DNA of 64,000 bases from Planomonospora parontospora (GTDB lineage Bacteria; Actinomycetota; Actinomycetes; Streptosporangiales; Streptosporangiaceae), in the NCBI GenBank assembly GCA_014647935.1, contig BMQD01000026.1:1-64000 (forward strand), given 5' to 3'. The notes under the pieces were generated by a model that saw only the letters and a list, made by a program, of their open reading frames with translations, was not told where the DNA came from and made no database searches. The translations under genes were made by a program, and so were the position numbers. This document shows, in pieces, positions 7,225 to 16,551 of the stretch (position 1 is its first letter; every line of letters begins with the position of its first letter).

Positions 7225-10200
7225 GTGAGCGACACCCTCGCCGAACGTATCGCCGGTCTGCCCGCCTCCCGCCGGGCCCTGTTCGAAGCGCTGGCGGGCG
7301 CGGGCGCAGGGCCCGCCAGGCAGGACGACCCGGAGCCCCGGACCGGCGGCGAGCCCGCGGTGATGTCGTTCGCCCAGCGGCGGCTCTGGTTCGTCGACCA
7401 GCTGCAGCCGGGCTCGCCGGCCTACAACGTGCCGGTGGCCACCCGCATCCGCGGTCCGCTGGACGTCGGGGCGCTGCACGGCGCCCTGCAGGACGTGGTG
7501 GACCGGCACGAGGTCCTGCGCACCGTCTACCCCGGGCGGGGCGAGGAGGCGGTGCCCGAGCTCCTGCCGGACCACCGGCTGGCCCTGCCGCTCGTCGACC
7601 TGCCGGACGAGGCCGCGATCGGCCCGTTCCACGCCGCCGACGCGGCCGCCCCGTTCGACCTCGCCCGCGAGGCGCCCGTCCGCGCGGCCCTGGGGCGGCT
7701 GGGCCCCGAGGACCACGTCCTGCTGCTGAACGTCCACCACATCGTCACCGACGGCTGGTCCATGCGGCTGCTCTCCACCGAGCTGGAGCGCTGCTACGCG
7801 GCCCGCGCGGCGGGCCGCGACCCCGGCCTGGCCCCGCTCCCCATCCAGTACGCCGACTTCGCCGCCTGGCAGCGCGGGCGGATCGGCGGTGAGCGGCTGG
7901 AGAAGCTCAGGGACTACTGGACCGGCGAGCTGGCGGGCGCCGCCCCGGTGGACCTGCCCACCGACCGGCCCCGGCCGCCGCTGTTCGGGCACGAGGGGGG
8001 CTCCCGCTACGTCGAACTGCCCGCCCCGCTGGTCGCGGCGCTGCGCGAGCACGGCAGGGCGGAGGGCGCGACGCTCTTCATGACGCTGCTGGCCGGCTTC
8101 GCCGCCACCCTGGCCCGCCACACCGGCCAGGACGACGTGGTGGTCGGCACGTCGGTCTCCGGCCGCGACCACCCGGCCGTCGCCGACCTGATCGGCTTCT
8201 TCGTCAACACGCTGCCCCTGCGGGTCAGGACGGGCGGCGACCCCACGTTCAACGAGCTGGTCCGCTCCGTCCGGACCACCACCCTGCAGGCCTACGCCCA
8301 CCAGGAGATGCCGTTCGACCTCATCGTCGACGCGCTGAAGATCCCGCGTGACCCGAGCCGGCCGCCGCTCACGTCCGTGATGTTCCTGCTCGACGAGACG
8401 CCGGACACCGCGCCGGAGCTGGCGGGCCTGCGGACCGAGCCGGTCGACTTCGAGTCGGGCGTGACCAAGTACGACCTGATGGTCAGCGTGCACGACAGCG
8501 GCACCGCCGTCCGGGCCCTGGTGGAGTACCCCACCGTCCTGTTCGACCCGGAGACGGTCGACCGGCTGCTCCAGCGCTTCCTGACCCTCCTGCGGGCCGC
8601 GGTCGAGCAGCCGGAGGTGCCGCTGGGGGACCTGCCGCTGCTGTCGGAGGCCGAGCGGCGGGCCGTACTGCACGACTGGAACGCCACCGGGTCGCCGTTC
8701 CCGGACCGGACCTGCCTGCACCGGCTGTTCGAGGAGCACGCCGACCGCCGCCCCGGCGCGCCCGCGCTGGTCTGCGGCGGCCTGGACGGCTGGACGGTCA
8801 CCTACCGCGAGCTGGAGGAGCGCGCCAACCGGCTGGCCCACCACCTGATCGGGCTGGGCGTGCGGCCGGGCACCGCGGTGGCGCTGTGCCTGCGCCGCGG
8901 GCCCGCCCTGGTGACGGCGATCCTCGCCGTGCTCAAGGCCGGCGGCGCGTACGTGCCGCTGGACCCGGACTACCCGCCGGACCGGCTGGCCTTCATGGTC
9001 GGCGACGCCGCGGCCCCGGTCCTGGTCGCCACCGCGGAGACGGCGGCCCGGATCCCGGCCGGGGAAGGACCCTCCGGAGCCGCCGGAGACCCCGGGAGCG
9101 CTGAGGGCTCCGGAGGCGCTCAGGGCTCCGGAGGCGCTGAGGGTTCCGGAGGCGCTGAGGGTTCCGGAGGCGCTGAGGGTTCCGGGGGCGCCGTGCGGGT
9201 GCTGCTGGACGCCGACGCCGCGGAGATCGCCGCCCGCCCCGCCCACCGCCCCGTCACCCGGGTCACCGCCCGCGACCTGGCGTACGTCATCTACACCTCG
9301 GGCTCCACCGGGACCCCCAAGGGGATCGCGCTGGAGCACCGCGGGGTCGTCAACAACCTGCTCGACCTCAACCGGTCGTACGGCGTGCGCCCCGGGGACG
9401 CGGTCCTGGCGCTGTCGTCCCCCAGCTTCGACATGAGCGTCTACGAGGTCCTCGGCATGCTGGGCGCGGGCGGGACCCTGGTCCTGCCCGATCCGGCCGC
9501 CGCGCGCGACCCCGCCCACTGGGCCGACCTGATGGTCCGGCACGGGGTGACGGTGTGGAACTCCGCGCCCGCCCTGCTGGACCTGCTCCTGGACCAGCTG
9601 GAGCACGCCGGCGGCCCGGCCCTGCCGGGCCTGCGGGTCGCCTTCCTCGGCGGGGACTGGATCCCGGTCGCCCAGCCGGACCGGATCCGCGCCTTCGCCC
9701 CCGGCCTGGCGTTCGCGGCCCTGGGCGGGGCCACCGAGGCGTCGATCCACTCGATCGAGTTCCCCGTGCACCGCGTCGACCCCTCCTGGGCGCGCATCCC
9801 CTACGGCAGGCCGATGGCCAACCAGCGGGCCTACATCCTCGACGAGCGGCTGCGCCCGGTGCCGGTCGGCGTCCCGGGCGAACTCCACCTGGGCGGGGCG
9901 GGCCTGGCCCGGGGCTACCTCAACCGGCCGGAGCTGACCGCGGAGCGGTTCGTGACCGCCGAGCTGGAGCCGGGGCTCACCGAGCGCCTCTACCGCACGG
10001 GCGACGTCGCGCGCCACCGCCCCGACGGCGTCATCGAGCTGCTGGGCCGCACCGACTTCAGGATCAAGCTCAACGGGCTGCGCATCGAGCCGGGCGAGGT
10101 GGAGGCCGCGCTGCGCGGGCAGCCGGGCGTGCGCGACGCCGTCGTGGTGGCGCGCGGCGGCGGGATCGGCGGGGGCCCGGCACGGCTCGTCGGCTACCTG

Positions 10201-11547
10201 GTCCCGGAATCAGGCGCGGAGGAGGGCACGGAGGAAGGCCCAGGGGAACGCACGGAGGAGGTCGCGGGGGTGGACCCGGCGGCCGTGCGGGCCGCGCTGG
10301 CCCGCGTGCTGCCGCCGCACGCCGTACCGTCCGCCCTGGTGGTGCTCGACCGCCTGCCGCTGAGCCCGAACGGCAAGGTGGACCGCGCCGCGCTGCCCGC
10401 GCCCGCCCCCGGGTCCGCCGCTTCCCCCGGGTCCGCCGCTTCCCCCGGATCCATCGCGTCCGCCGGGTCCGGCACCGTGCTCACCGCGCCCACCGCGCCC
10501 ACCGCGCACAACGGGCCCGGCGCGACCGCTCCGGCGGACGGCGGGCCCCTCGCCGCCGCGGTCGCCGCCGCCTGGGGCGAGGTCCTGGGCGTCGGCGGCG
10601 TCGGCCCCGACGACGACTTCTTCGCCCTCGGCGGCGACTCCTTCGCCGCGGTGCGCGCCGTGCGGGCGGTCCGCGAGGACCTGCGGGTGGTGGAGCTGTT
10701 CACCCATCCGACGCCGCGTCGGCTGGCCGCCCGCCTGACTGAGCTCACCGGGCTCAGCGGGCCCGGCGGGGAGCAGGCCGCACCCGGCGCCCCGCACCGG
10801 CTGCTGTACCGGCTCACCCCCGAGACCGGGCGCGAGCCGGAGCTGACCCTGGTGTGCTTCCCGCACGGCGGCGGCGACGCCATCGCCTACCGGCCGCTCG
10901 CCGCCGAGCTCCCGCCGGAGATCGCCCTGGTGGCGGTGTCCCCACCCGGACACGACCCGGTGCGCCCCGGCCCGATGGTCCCCGTCGCCGAGCTCGCCGA
11001 GCTCGCCGCCACCGAGATCGCCCGCACCGTGCGCGGCCCGTTCGCGGTCTACGGCCACTGCGCCGGCGTCGTCGCGGCGCTGGAGACCACCCGCGTCCTG
11101 GAGGGGTACGGCCTGCGCCCCCGCGCGCTGTACCTCGCCGCCGCCCTGCCGGAGGACGACCCCGAGTACTCGCTGGAGATGGAGCGGATCTCCAGCGACG
11201 ACGACCTCGTCGCGCACCTGCGCTCCATGGACGGCTTCGACGGGGTGCTCGACGAACGCGACCTGACCACGGTGATCCGCATGGTCCGGCACGACATGAC
11301 GGAGGCCGCCCGCTTCTTCGGCCGCACGTCCGCCGGCTTCACGCCCCGCCTGTCCACCCCGCTCACCTGCATCATCGGCGACGCCGACGAGGCGACCGAG
11401 GGGTACGGGGAGGGCCACCTGGCCTGGGGCCTGTACGCCTCCGAGGTGGGGCTGGCCGTCGTCCCCGGCGGCCGCCACTACTTCGCCAAACACCTGCCCC
11501 GGCAGCTCGCCGAGCTGCTGACCGAGTTCCACCGGCCGACCCGGTGA
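7225..11547 (+). CDS. NRPS protein, C-A-PCP-TE, with Cys nucleophile in the TE
   Basis: 1440 residues, GTG start with GGAGG six bases upstream. C domain: HHIVTDGWS near 171, canonical and not a cyclisation (DxxxxD) type. A domain: A3 YTSGSTGTPKG near 690, A4 FDMSVYE, A5 in the variant form GGATEASI near 833, A7 YRTGD near 923, A10 NGKVDR near 1048. The GGATEASI and WNSAP segments place the A domain near those for Cys/Ser that are often heterocyclised; the hand-read pocket is D-M-Y-N-F-G-L-I-H-K. PCP: GGDSF near 1135. TE: GHCAG near 1276, so the nucleophile is Cys, with a late GGRHY supplying His. This should be the terminal module. An 18-bp repeat array expands a Gly/Ser/Ala loop before A3. 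Confidence 0.95.
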   Translation: MSDTLAERIAGLPASRRALFEALAGAGAGPARQDDPEPRTGGEPAVMSFAQRRLWFVDQLQPGSPAYNVPVATRIRGPLDVGALHGALQDVVDRHEVLRTVYPGRGEEAVPELLPDHRLALPLVDLPDEAAIGPFHAADAAAPFDLAREAPVRAALGRLGPEDHVLLLNVHHIVTDGWSMRLLSTELERCYAARAAGRDPGLAPLPIQYADFAAWQRGRIGGERLEKLRDYWTGELAGAAPVDLPTDRPRPPLFGHEGGSRYVELPAPLVAALREHGRAEGATLFMTLLAGFAATLARHTGQDDVVVGTSVSGRDHPAVADLIGFFVNTLPLRVRTGGDPTFNELVRSVRTTTLQAYAHQEMPFDLIVDALKIPRDPSRPPLTSVMFLLDETPDTAPELAGLRTEPVDFESGVTKYDLMVSVHDSGTAVRALVEYPTVLFDPETVDRLLQRFLTLLRAAVEQPEVPLGDLPLLSEAERRAVLHDWNATGSPFPDRTCLHRLFEEHADRRPGAPALVCGGLDGWTVTYRELEERANRLAHHLIGLGVRPGTAVALCLRRGPALVTAILAVLKAGGAYVPLDPDYPPDRLAFMVGDAAAPVLVATAETAARIPAGEGPSGAAGDPGSAEGSGGAQGSGGAEGSGGAEGSGGAEGSGGAVRVLLDADAAEIAARPAHRPVTRVTARDLAYVIYTSGSTGTPKGIALEHRGVVNNLLDLNRSYGVRPGDAVLALSSPSFDMSVYEVLGMLGAGGTLVLPDPAAARDPAHWADLMVRHGVTVWNSAPALLDLLLDQLEHAGGPALPGLRVAFLGGDWIPVAQPDRIRAFAPGLAFAALGGATEASIHSIEFPVHRVDPSWARIPYGRPMANQRAYILDERLRPVPVGVPGELHLGGAGLARGYLNRPELTAERFVTAELEPGLTERLYRTGDVARHRPDGVIELLGRTDFRIKLNGLRIEPGEVEAALRGQPGVRDAVVVARGGGIGGGPARLVGYLVPESGAEEGTEEGPGERTEEVAGVDPAAVRAALARVLPPHAVPSALVVLDRLPLSPNGKVDRAALPAPAPGSAASPGSAASPGSIASAGSGTVLTAPTAPTAHNGPGATAPADGGPLAAAVAAAWGEVLGVGGVGPDDDFFALGGDSFAAVRAVRAVREDLRVVELFTHPTPRRLAARLTELTGLSGPGGEQAAPGAPHRLLYRLTPETGREPELTLVCFPHGGGDAIAYRPLAAELPPEIALVAVSPPGHDPVRPGPMVPVAELAELAATEIARTVRGPFAVYGHCAGVVAALETTRVLEGYGLRPRALYLAAALPEDDPEYSLEMERISSDDDLVAHLRSMDGFDGVLDERDLTTVIRMVRHDMTEAARFFGRTSAGFTPRLSTPLTCIIGDADEATEGYGEGHLAWGLYASEVGLAVVPGGRHYFAKHLPRQLAELLTEFHRPTR
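9098..9187 (+). repeat. five 18-bp tandem repeats inside the A domain
   Basis: Unit GCGCTGAGGGCTCCGGAG, five near-identical copies coding Ala-x-Gly-Ser-Gly-Gly. It lies between the N-terminal part of the A domain and the A3 motif. Copies 3 and 4 are identical, suggesting recent expansion. Confidence 0.9.
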
Positions 11548-11569
11548 CCACCGCTGACGGAGGATTGAC

Positions 11570-14500
11570 ATGAGCGACCTCGCCGAACGGCTCGGCCGGC
11601 TGCCCCAGGGGCAGCGGTCACGGCTCCTGCGGCAGATGCGCGGCCAGATGTCGGCGGGCGGCGGCGGCCGTACCGCGCTGACCCGCCTCGACCACGGCTC
11701 CCGCGCCAGGACCTCGTTCCAGCAGGAGCAGATGTGGTTCGTCGACCGGCTGGGCGGCGGCCGCACCCGCAACAACATCGCGCTGTCGGTACGGCTGCGC
11801 GGCCCGCTCGACCCGGCCGCACTCCGCGAGTCGGTGGACGCGGTGGTCCGCCGCCACCAGGTCCTGCACAGCAGGCTGATCGAGGTGGACGGGCTGCCCT
11901 GGCAGGAGCCGGTCCCCGGTTACGTGGTCGGCGTCCGGCAGACCGACCTGTCCGGCGGGGACGACCCCGAGCGGGAGCTGGCCGAGCTCACCGCCGCCGA
12001 CGCGGCGGCCCCGTTCGACCTGGCCGCCGGCCCGCCGATCAGGGCCCGGCTGGTCCGTCTCTCCGACGACGAGCACGTCCTGCTGTGGGTGGTCCACCAC
12101 GTCGTCTGGGACCCGGGGTCGACCCGGGTGTTCGCCGAGGAGCTGACCTCCGGCTACGAGGCGGCGGTGGCCGGGCGCGAGCACGACCTGCCGGGCCTGC
12201 CGGTGGAGTACGCCGACTTCGCGGCCTGGCAGCGGGAGAGGCTCGACGCCGAGCGGTCCGCGGCCCTGGCCGAGTCCTGGCGCCGCATCCTGGCGGGCTC
12301 CCGGGCGACGGAGGTCATGTCGGACTTCCCCCGGACGCCGGAGACCCGCGGCGAGGGCAAAGGGCTCTCCCTGTCCCTGGACGCCGAGACGCTCGGCAGG
12401 CTGTCGGCCACTGCGGAGGCGGCGGGCACGACGGTGTTCACCACCCTGCTGGCCGCGTTCAACGCGCTGCTGCGCCACTGGACCCGGTCCGAGGACGTCG
12501 TGGTCGGCACGGCCAGCGCCTCGCGCCCCCACCCCGACCTGGAGCGGCTCATCGGCTGCTTCGTCAGCATGATCACGTTGCGCACGGAGGTGACCGACGA
12601 CCTGACCTTCCTGGAGCTGGTCGGCCGCACCTCCTCGACGGTGATGGACGCGTTCGCGCACAGCGAGCTCCCGTTCGAGCAGGTGGTGGAGGCCGTACGG
12701 CCGCCGCGCGACCCGCTGCGCCACCCGCTGTTCCAGATCGAGTTCACCTCCCTGGGCCGCTGGGGCGCGCACCGCGCCGAGGCCGGTGGGGTGGAGTTCT
12801 GCATCGAGCAGAAGCACGACGGCGCCGCGAAGTTCGACATGAGCTTCCTGGCCGGCGAGTCCGACGGTCTGGAGCTGTCGCTGGAGTACAACACCTCCCT
12901 GTACCGGTACGGCACCGCGGCCGGGCTGCTGGAGGCGTTCCAGCGGGTGCTGCGGCAGGTCGCGGAGGATCCGCAGGTCCGGGTGGGCGACCTCAGCCTC
13001 GTCGAGGAACCCGGCGCCTCCCGGCACGCGCGTGAGCTCTCCCGCGGCGGGCCCGTCGACGAGGCGGCCTGGACCGCGACGCTGGACCGGTTGTTCCGCG
13101 AGCGGGCCCGGGCCCGGCCCGGGGCGGTCGCGGTCCGCTCCGGGGACGCGGTGGTCGACTACGGGACGCTGGACCGCTGGTCGGACGCCGTCGCGGACGG
13201 GCTGCGCGCCCGCGGCGCCCGCCGGGACGAGCCGGTGGCGGTCCTCCTCGGCCGGGGCCCCGCGGCCGTCGCCGGGGTGCTCGGGGTGCTCAAGGCCGGC
13301 GCCGCCTACCTGCCGGTCGACCCGGCCGCCCCGGCGGAGCGGGTGGCCACGATCCTCGCCGACGCCTCGGTGCGCCTCGCCCTCGTGCCGGGCGGTCCCG
13401 GCGGTCCCGGCGGTCCCGGCGGTCCCGGCGGTCCCGGCGGTCCCGGCGGTCCCGGCGGTCCCGGCGACGGTACGGGCGGTGCGGGCCCGGACGCCGCGGG
13501 AGTGCTGCCGGGGCACGTGGCGGCCGTCCCGATCCCGGGGCCGCCGGCGGGCGGGGCGCCCTCCGCGTCCCCGGCGTCCCCGGTCTGCGAGCCGGGGGAT
13601 CTGGCCTACGTGCTCTACACCTCGGGCAGCAGCGGCGTCCCCAAGGGAGTCATGGTCGAGCACCGCTCGGTCGCGCACTTCTCCCGGGCCATCGCGGCGG
13701 ACTACGAGATCACCGAGTCCGACCGGGTCCTGCACTTCGCCCCCCTGACGTTCGACGTGTCGGTGTTCGAGATCTTCACCACCCTGCTGGCCGGCGCCGA
13801 GCTGGTCGTCGCCGGGGACGAGGAGCGGCGCGACCCCGAGCTGCTGACGGCGCTCATGCGCCGCACCGGGGTGACGGTGGCGGAGCTGCCGCCCGCGCTG
13901 ATGCCCCTGCTGGACCAGCGGCGCCTGCCCGACCTGCGCCTGGTGTCGGTCGGCGGCGAGGCCTTCCCCGGCGGGCTGGTGGCCGAGTGGACCGCCGGGG
14001 AGCGCCGCTTCGTCAACGGGTACGGGCCGACCGAGGCCACCGTCGCGGTGACGCTCATGAACTGCGTCGGCTCCTACGACCGCAACCCGCCGATCGGCCG
14101 CCCGATGGCCGGTCACCAGGCGTTCGTACTGGACGAGCGGCTGCGGCCGGTGCCGCCCGGCGTCCCCGGTGAGCTGTGCGTGGCCGGTCCGGGCGTCGCG
14201 CGCGGCTACCTGGGGCGGCCGGAGACGACCGCGGAGCGGTTCGTCGACAACCCCTACGCCGACGGGGAGGCGACCGCGCGGCTGTACCGGACGGGCGACC
14301 TGGCCCGCTGGCTGCCCGGCGGCAACCTCGACTTCCTGGGCCGCACCGACCGGCAGCTGAAACTGCGCGGGTTCCGGATCGAACCGGGCGAGGTCGAGGC
14401 GGTGCTCACCCGCCAGCCCGGCGTGGAGCAGGCGGTGGTCACCGTGGTCGCCGGAGCCGACGGCGAGCGCGTGCTCGTCGGCTACGCCGTCGGGACCGCG

Positions 14501-15007
14501 GACGCCGAGGCGGTACGGCGGGGCGCCGCCGCGCTGCTGCCCGGCTACATGGTCCCGGTCGTCGTGACGCTCGACGAGCTGCCGCTCACCCCGCACGGGA
14601 AGGTGGACCTCACCGCGCTGCCGGTCCCCGCCGACCAGGCCGGGCCGGAGGGGACGGCGCCGCGCGACGCGGTCGAGGAGAAGATCGCGCGCGGCATCGT
14701 CGCGCCGCTGCTGGGGCGCGAGCAGGTGGACGTGGAGGGCGACTTCTTCGCCCTGGGCGGCAGCTCGCTGCAGGCCACCACGGTGGTCTCCCGGGTGCGC
14801 GGCCACTTCGGCGTCGACATCGCGCTGGCGGACTTCTTCTCCCGGCCGACCGTGGCGGGCCTGGCCGCGCTGGTCCGCGACGCCCAGCGCGACGCCGCCG
14901 CCCAGCAGGACCGGCTGCTGTCGGTCTTCGACCGGATCGAGCAGATGAGCGACGAGGAGGCGGCGGAGATGCTCCGCTCGCTGCGCGCGGGCGGGGGCGC
15001 GTCGTGA
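11570..15007 (+). CDS. NRPS protein, C-A-PCP
   Basis: 1145 residues, ATG with GGAGG nine bases upstream, 22 bases after the previous NRPS gene. C domain active site reads HHVVWDPGS (near 176): the HHxxxD core is intact but the following Gly is Pro. A domain: A3 YTSGSSGVPKG near 682, A4 FDVSVFE, A5 NGYGPTEAT near 815, A7 YRTGD near 905, A10 HGKVD near 1009. PCP: GGSSLQ near 1063. Hand-read pocket D-V-F-E-S-G-G-V-A-K; the Glu at the 278 position would suit a basic side chain, but I make no firm substrate call. A (Gly-Gly-Pro)n loop precedes A3. The stop overlaps the next gene by four bases (GTGA). Confidence 0.95.
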   Translation: MSDLAERLGRLPQGQRSRLLRQMRGQMSAGGGGRTALTRLDHGSRARTSFQQEQMWFVDRLGGGRTRNNIALSVRLRGPLDPAALRESVDAVVRRHQVLHSRLIEVDGLPWQEPVPGYVVGVRQTDLSGGDDPERELAELTAADAAAPFDLAAGPPIRARLVRLSDDEHVLLWVVHHVVWDPGSTRVFAEELTSGYEAAVAGREHDLPGLPVEYADFAAWQRERLDAERSAALAESWRRILAGSRATEVMSDFPRTPETRGEGKGLSLSLDAETLGRLSATAEAAGTTVFTTLLAAFNALLRHWTRSEDVVVGTASASRPHPDLERLIGCFVSMITLRTEVTDDLTFLELVGRTSSTVMDAFAHSELPFEQVVEAVRPPRDPLRHPLFQIEFTSLGRWGAHRAEAGGVEFCIEQKHDGAAKFDMSFLAGESDGLELSLEYNTSLYRYGTAAGLLEAFQRVLRQVAEDPQVRVGDLSLVEEPGASRHARELSRGGPVDEAAWTATLDRLFRERARARPGAVAVRSGDAVVDYGTLDRWSDAVADGLRARGARRDEPVAVLLGRGPAAVAGVLGVLKAGAAYLPVDPAAPAERVATILADASVRLALVPGGPGGPGGPGGPGGPGGPGGPGGPGDGTGGAGPDAAGVLPGHVAAVPIPGPPAGGAPSASPASPVCEPGDLAYVLYTSGSSGVPKGVMVEHRSVAHFSRAIAADYEITESDRVLHFAPLTFDVSVFEIFTTLLAGAELVVAGDEERRDPELLTALMRRTGVTVAELPPALMPLLDQRRLPDLRLVSVGGEAFPGGLVAEWTAGERRFVNGYGPTEATVAVTLMNCVGSYDRNPPIGRPMAGHQAFVLDERLRPVPPGVPGELCVAGPGVARGYLGRPETTAERFVDNPYADGEATARLYRTGDLARWLPGGNLDFLGRTDRQLKLRGFRIEPGEVEAVLTRQPGVEQAVVTVVAGADGERVLVGYAVGTADAEAVRRGAAALLPGYMVPVVVTLDELPLTPHGKVDLTALPVPADQAGPEGTAPRDAVEEKIARGIVAPLLGREQVDVEGDFFALGGSSLQATTVVSRVRGHFGVDIALADFFSRPTVAGLAALVRDAQRDAAAQQDRLLSVFDRIEQMSDEEAAEMLRSLRAGGGAS
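13391..13462 (+). repeat. eight 9-bp tandem repeats (GGCGGTCCC) inside the A domain
   Basis: Eight perfect copies encode Gly-Gly-Pro repeats in the loop ahead of A3, the same place as the 18-bp array in the preceding NRPS gene. Perfect copies imply recent slippage. Confidence 0.95.
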
Positions 15008-16524
15008 CGGCCGCCCCGGCGGAGCGCCAGGGGAGCCCGGACCTCCGGGATCTCCCGGATCTCCCGGGCCTCCAGGACACGCCGGACGTCCTGGACGCGC
15101 TCCCGGCGCACAAGCGGGAGCTCGCCAGGCTCCTGCTCCAGGCGCAGGCGCCCGTGCCGTCCCGCCCCGCCCCCCGCGCCGGGGGCGGGCCGGTGCCGGC
15201 CACCCCGGCGCAGGCGCGGCTGTTCCTGCAGGAGGCCGCCGATCCCGGCGCGGGCACGGGTTCGCACGCCGTACGGCTGCGCGGCCCGCTCGACCCCGGG
15301 ACCCTGGCCGCCGCGCTCACCTCCGTGCTGGGCCGGCACGAGGCGCTGCGCACCCGGCTGGACGGTGGCTCCGGGGGCCACGGCGGCCCCGGCGGGCCGG
15401 TGCAGCACGTCACCGCCGAGCCGTACCTGCGGCTGCAGGTGCTGGACCTGGCCGACGCCCCGCCGGGGCGGCGCGCGGCCGAGGTGGCGCGCCAGGTGGC
15501 GGGGAGCGCGCGGCGCCCCCTGGACCTCGCCTCGGGCGAGAGCACCCGGTTCCGGCTGCTGCGGCTCGGCGAGGACGACCACGTGCTCGTCCTCGCCGCG
15601 CACCTGGCGTTCTTCGACGGGTGGTCGTCGGCGGTGTTCCTCAAGGACCTGTCCGACGCCTACCGGGGGCGCGCCTGCGCCCCGCCCGCGCTCCAGTTCC
15701 CCGACTTCGCCGCCTGGCAGCGCCGCTGGCTCGAGGGCCCCGGTGGGGCCGCGGAGCTCGGCCACTGGCGGGACGCCCTGGCCGGGCTGCCCCCGGCCCG
15801 GGCGGCGCGCGGGTTCGCCCGCGGCCACCTGCCCGTCGGGCTGGACCCGGCGGCGACCTCCGCCGGGTTCGCGCTGGGCGCCGCCGAGGGCGCGACGCCG
15901 TTCATGACGCTGCTCGCCGCGCTGGCCGTGGTGCTCGCCCGCCGGCAGGAGCGCGAGGACCCGGGCCGCCGCGGCCGCGACGTGGTCGTCGGGACCCCCG
16001 CGGCCGGCCGGGTCCTGTCCGGGATGGAGGACGCCGTGGGGCAGTTCACCACGGTCGTGCCCATCCGGGTGGACTGCTCGGGGCGGCCGTCGTTCCGGTC
16101 GCTGCTGGGCCGGGCTCGCCGGGCCGTGACGGACGCGCTGGCCCGCCAGCGGCTGCCGGTGGACGCGCTGTTCGGCGAGGGCCGGGGCCGCGCCGGAGGC
16201 GGCATCGGGGCCGGGGGCGGGGCCGCGCCGCCGTACTCGGTGCTGTTCGCGCTGCACAACTACCCCGCGGTCCCGCTCGACCTGCCCGGGATCTCGGTGG
16301 AGCAGGTGCCGGGCCCTCCGGCGCGGCACCTGGAGCTCTACAGCCCGGTCCCGGCGACGGCGCTGGCCTGCGTGGGACTCGTCGAGCGGGACGGGCGGGT
16401 GTCCGGAACCGCCGAGTACAACCGCTTCGCGGCCACCGCCGCCGAGGTCGGCGACCTCGTGGACGGCGTCGGGCGGGTCCTGTCCGCCGCCGTCCACGAG
16501 CCGGGGTCGGCCGTACTCACCTGA
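15004..16524 (+). CDS. stand-alone condensation-like domain with altered active site
   Basis: About 506 residues from a GTG start that overlaps the previous stop (GTGA). The fold markers of a C domain are present (TPAQARLFLQEAA, RGPLDPGTLAAAL, RHEALRTRL, FPDFAAWQRRWLE, VVVGTPAAGR, GQFTTVVPIRVD, RQRLPVDALF). The catalytic HHxxxDG motif reads HLAFFDG (near 200), so the second His, normally needed for peptide bond formation, is Leu. It may be a non-catalytic docking domain or act in another way. No A or PCP domain follows. It is translationally coupled to the C-A-PCP protein, so it probably acts in complex with it. Confidence 0.85.
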   Translation: MTAAPAERQGSPDLRDLPDLPGLQDTPDVLDALPAHKRELARLLLQAQAPVPSRPAPRAGGGPVPATPAQARLFLQEAADPGAGTGSHAVRLRGPLDPGTLAAALTSVLGRHEALRTRLDGGSGGHGGPGGPVQHVTAEPYLRLQVLDLADAPPGRRAAEVARQVAGSARRPLDLASGESTRFRLLRLGEDDHVLVLAAHLAFFDGWSSAVFLKDLSDAYRGRACAPPALQFPDFAAWQRRWLEGPGGAAELGHWRDALAGLPPARAARGFARGHLPVGLDPAATSAGFALGAAEGATPFMTLLAALAVVLARRQEREDPGRRGRDVVVGTPAAGRVLSGMEDAVGQFTTVVPIRVDCSGRPSFRSLLGRARRAVTDALARQRLPVDALFGEGRGRAGGGIGAGGGAAPPYSVLFALHNYPAVPLDLPGISVEQVPGPPARHLELYSPVPATALACVGLVERDGRVSGTAEYNRFAATAAEVGDLVDGVGRVLSAAVHEPGSAVLT

Positions 16525-16551
16525 GCCGTACTCACCTGAGGGAGGGAAGCC

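Noticed and set aside
14176-15003. Extension of the lone C-domain frame upstream of 15004
   Set aside because: The extra part is Arg-rich nonsense overlapping the C-A-PCP gene; the GTGA overlap at 15004 gives a better start.
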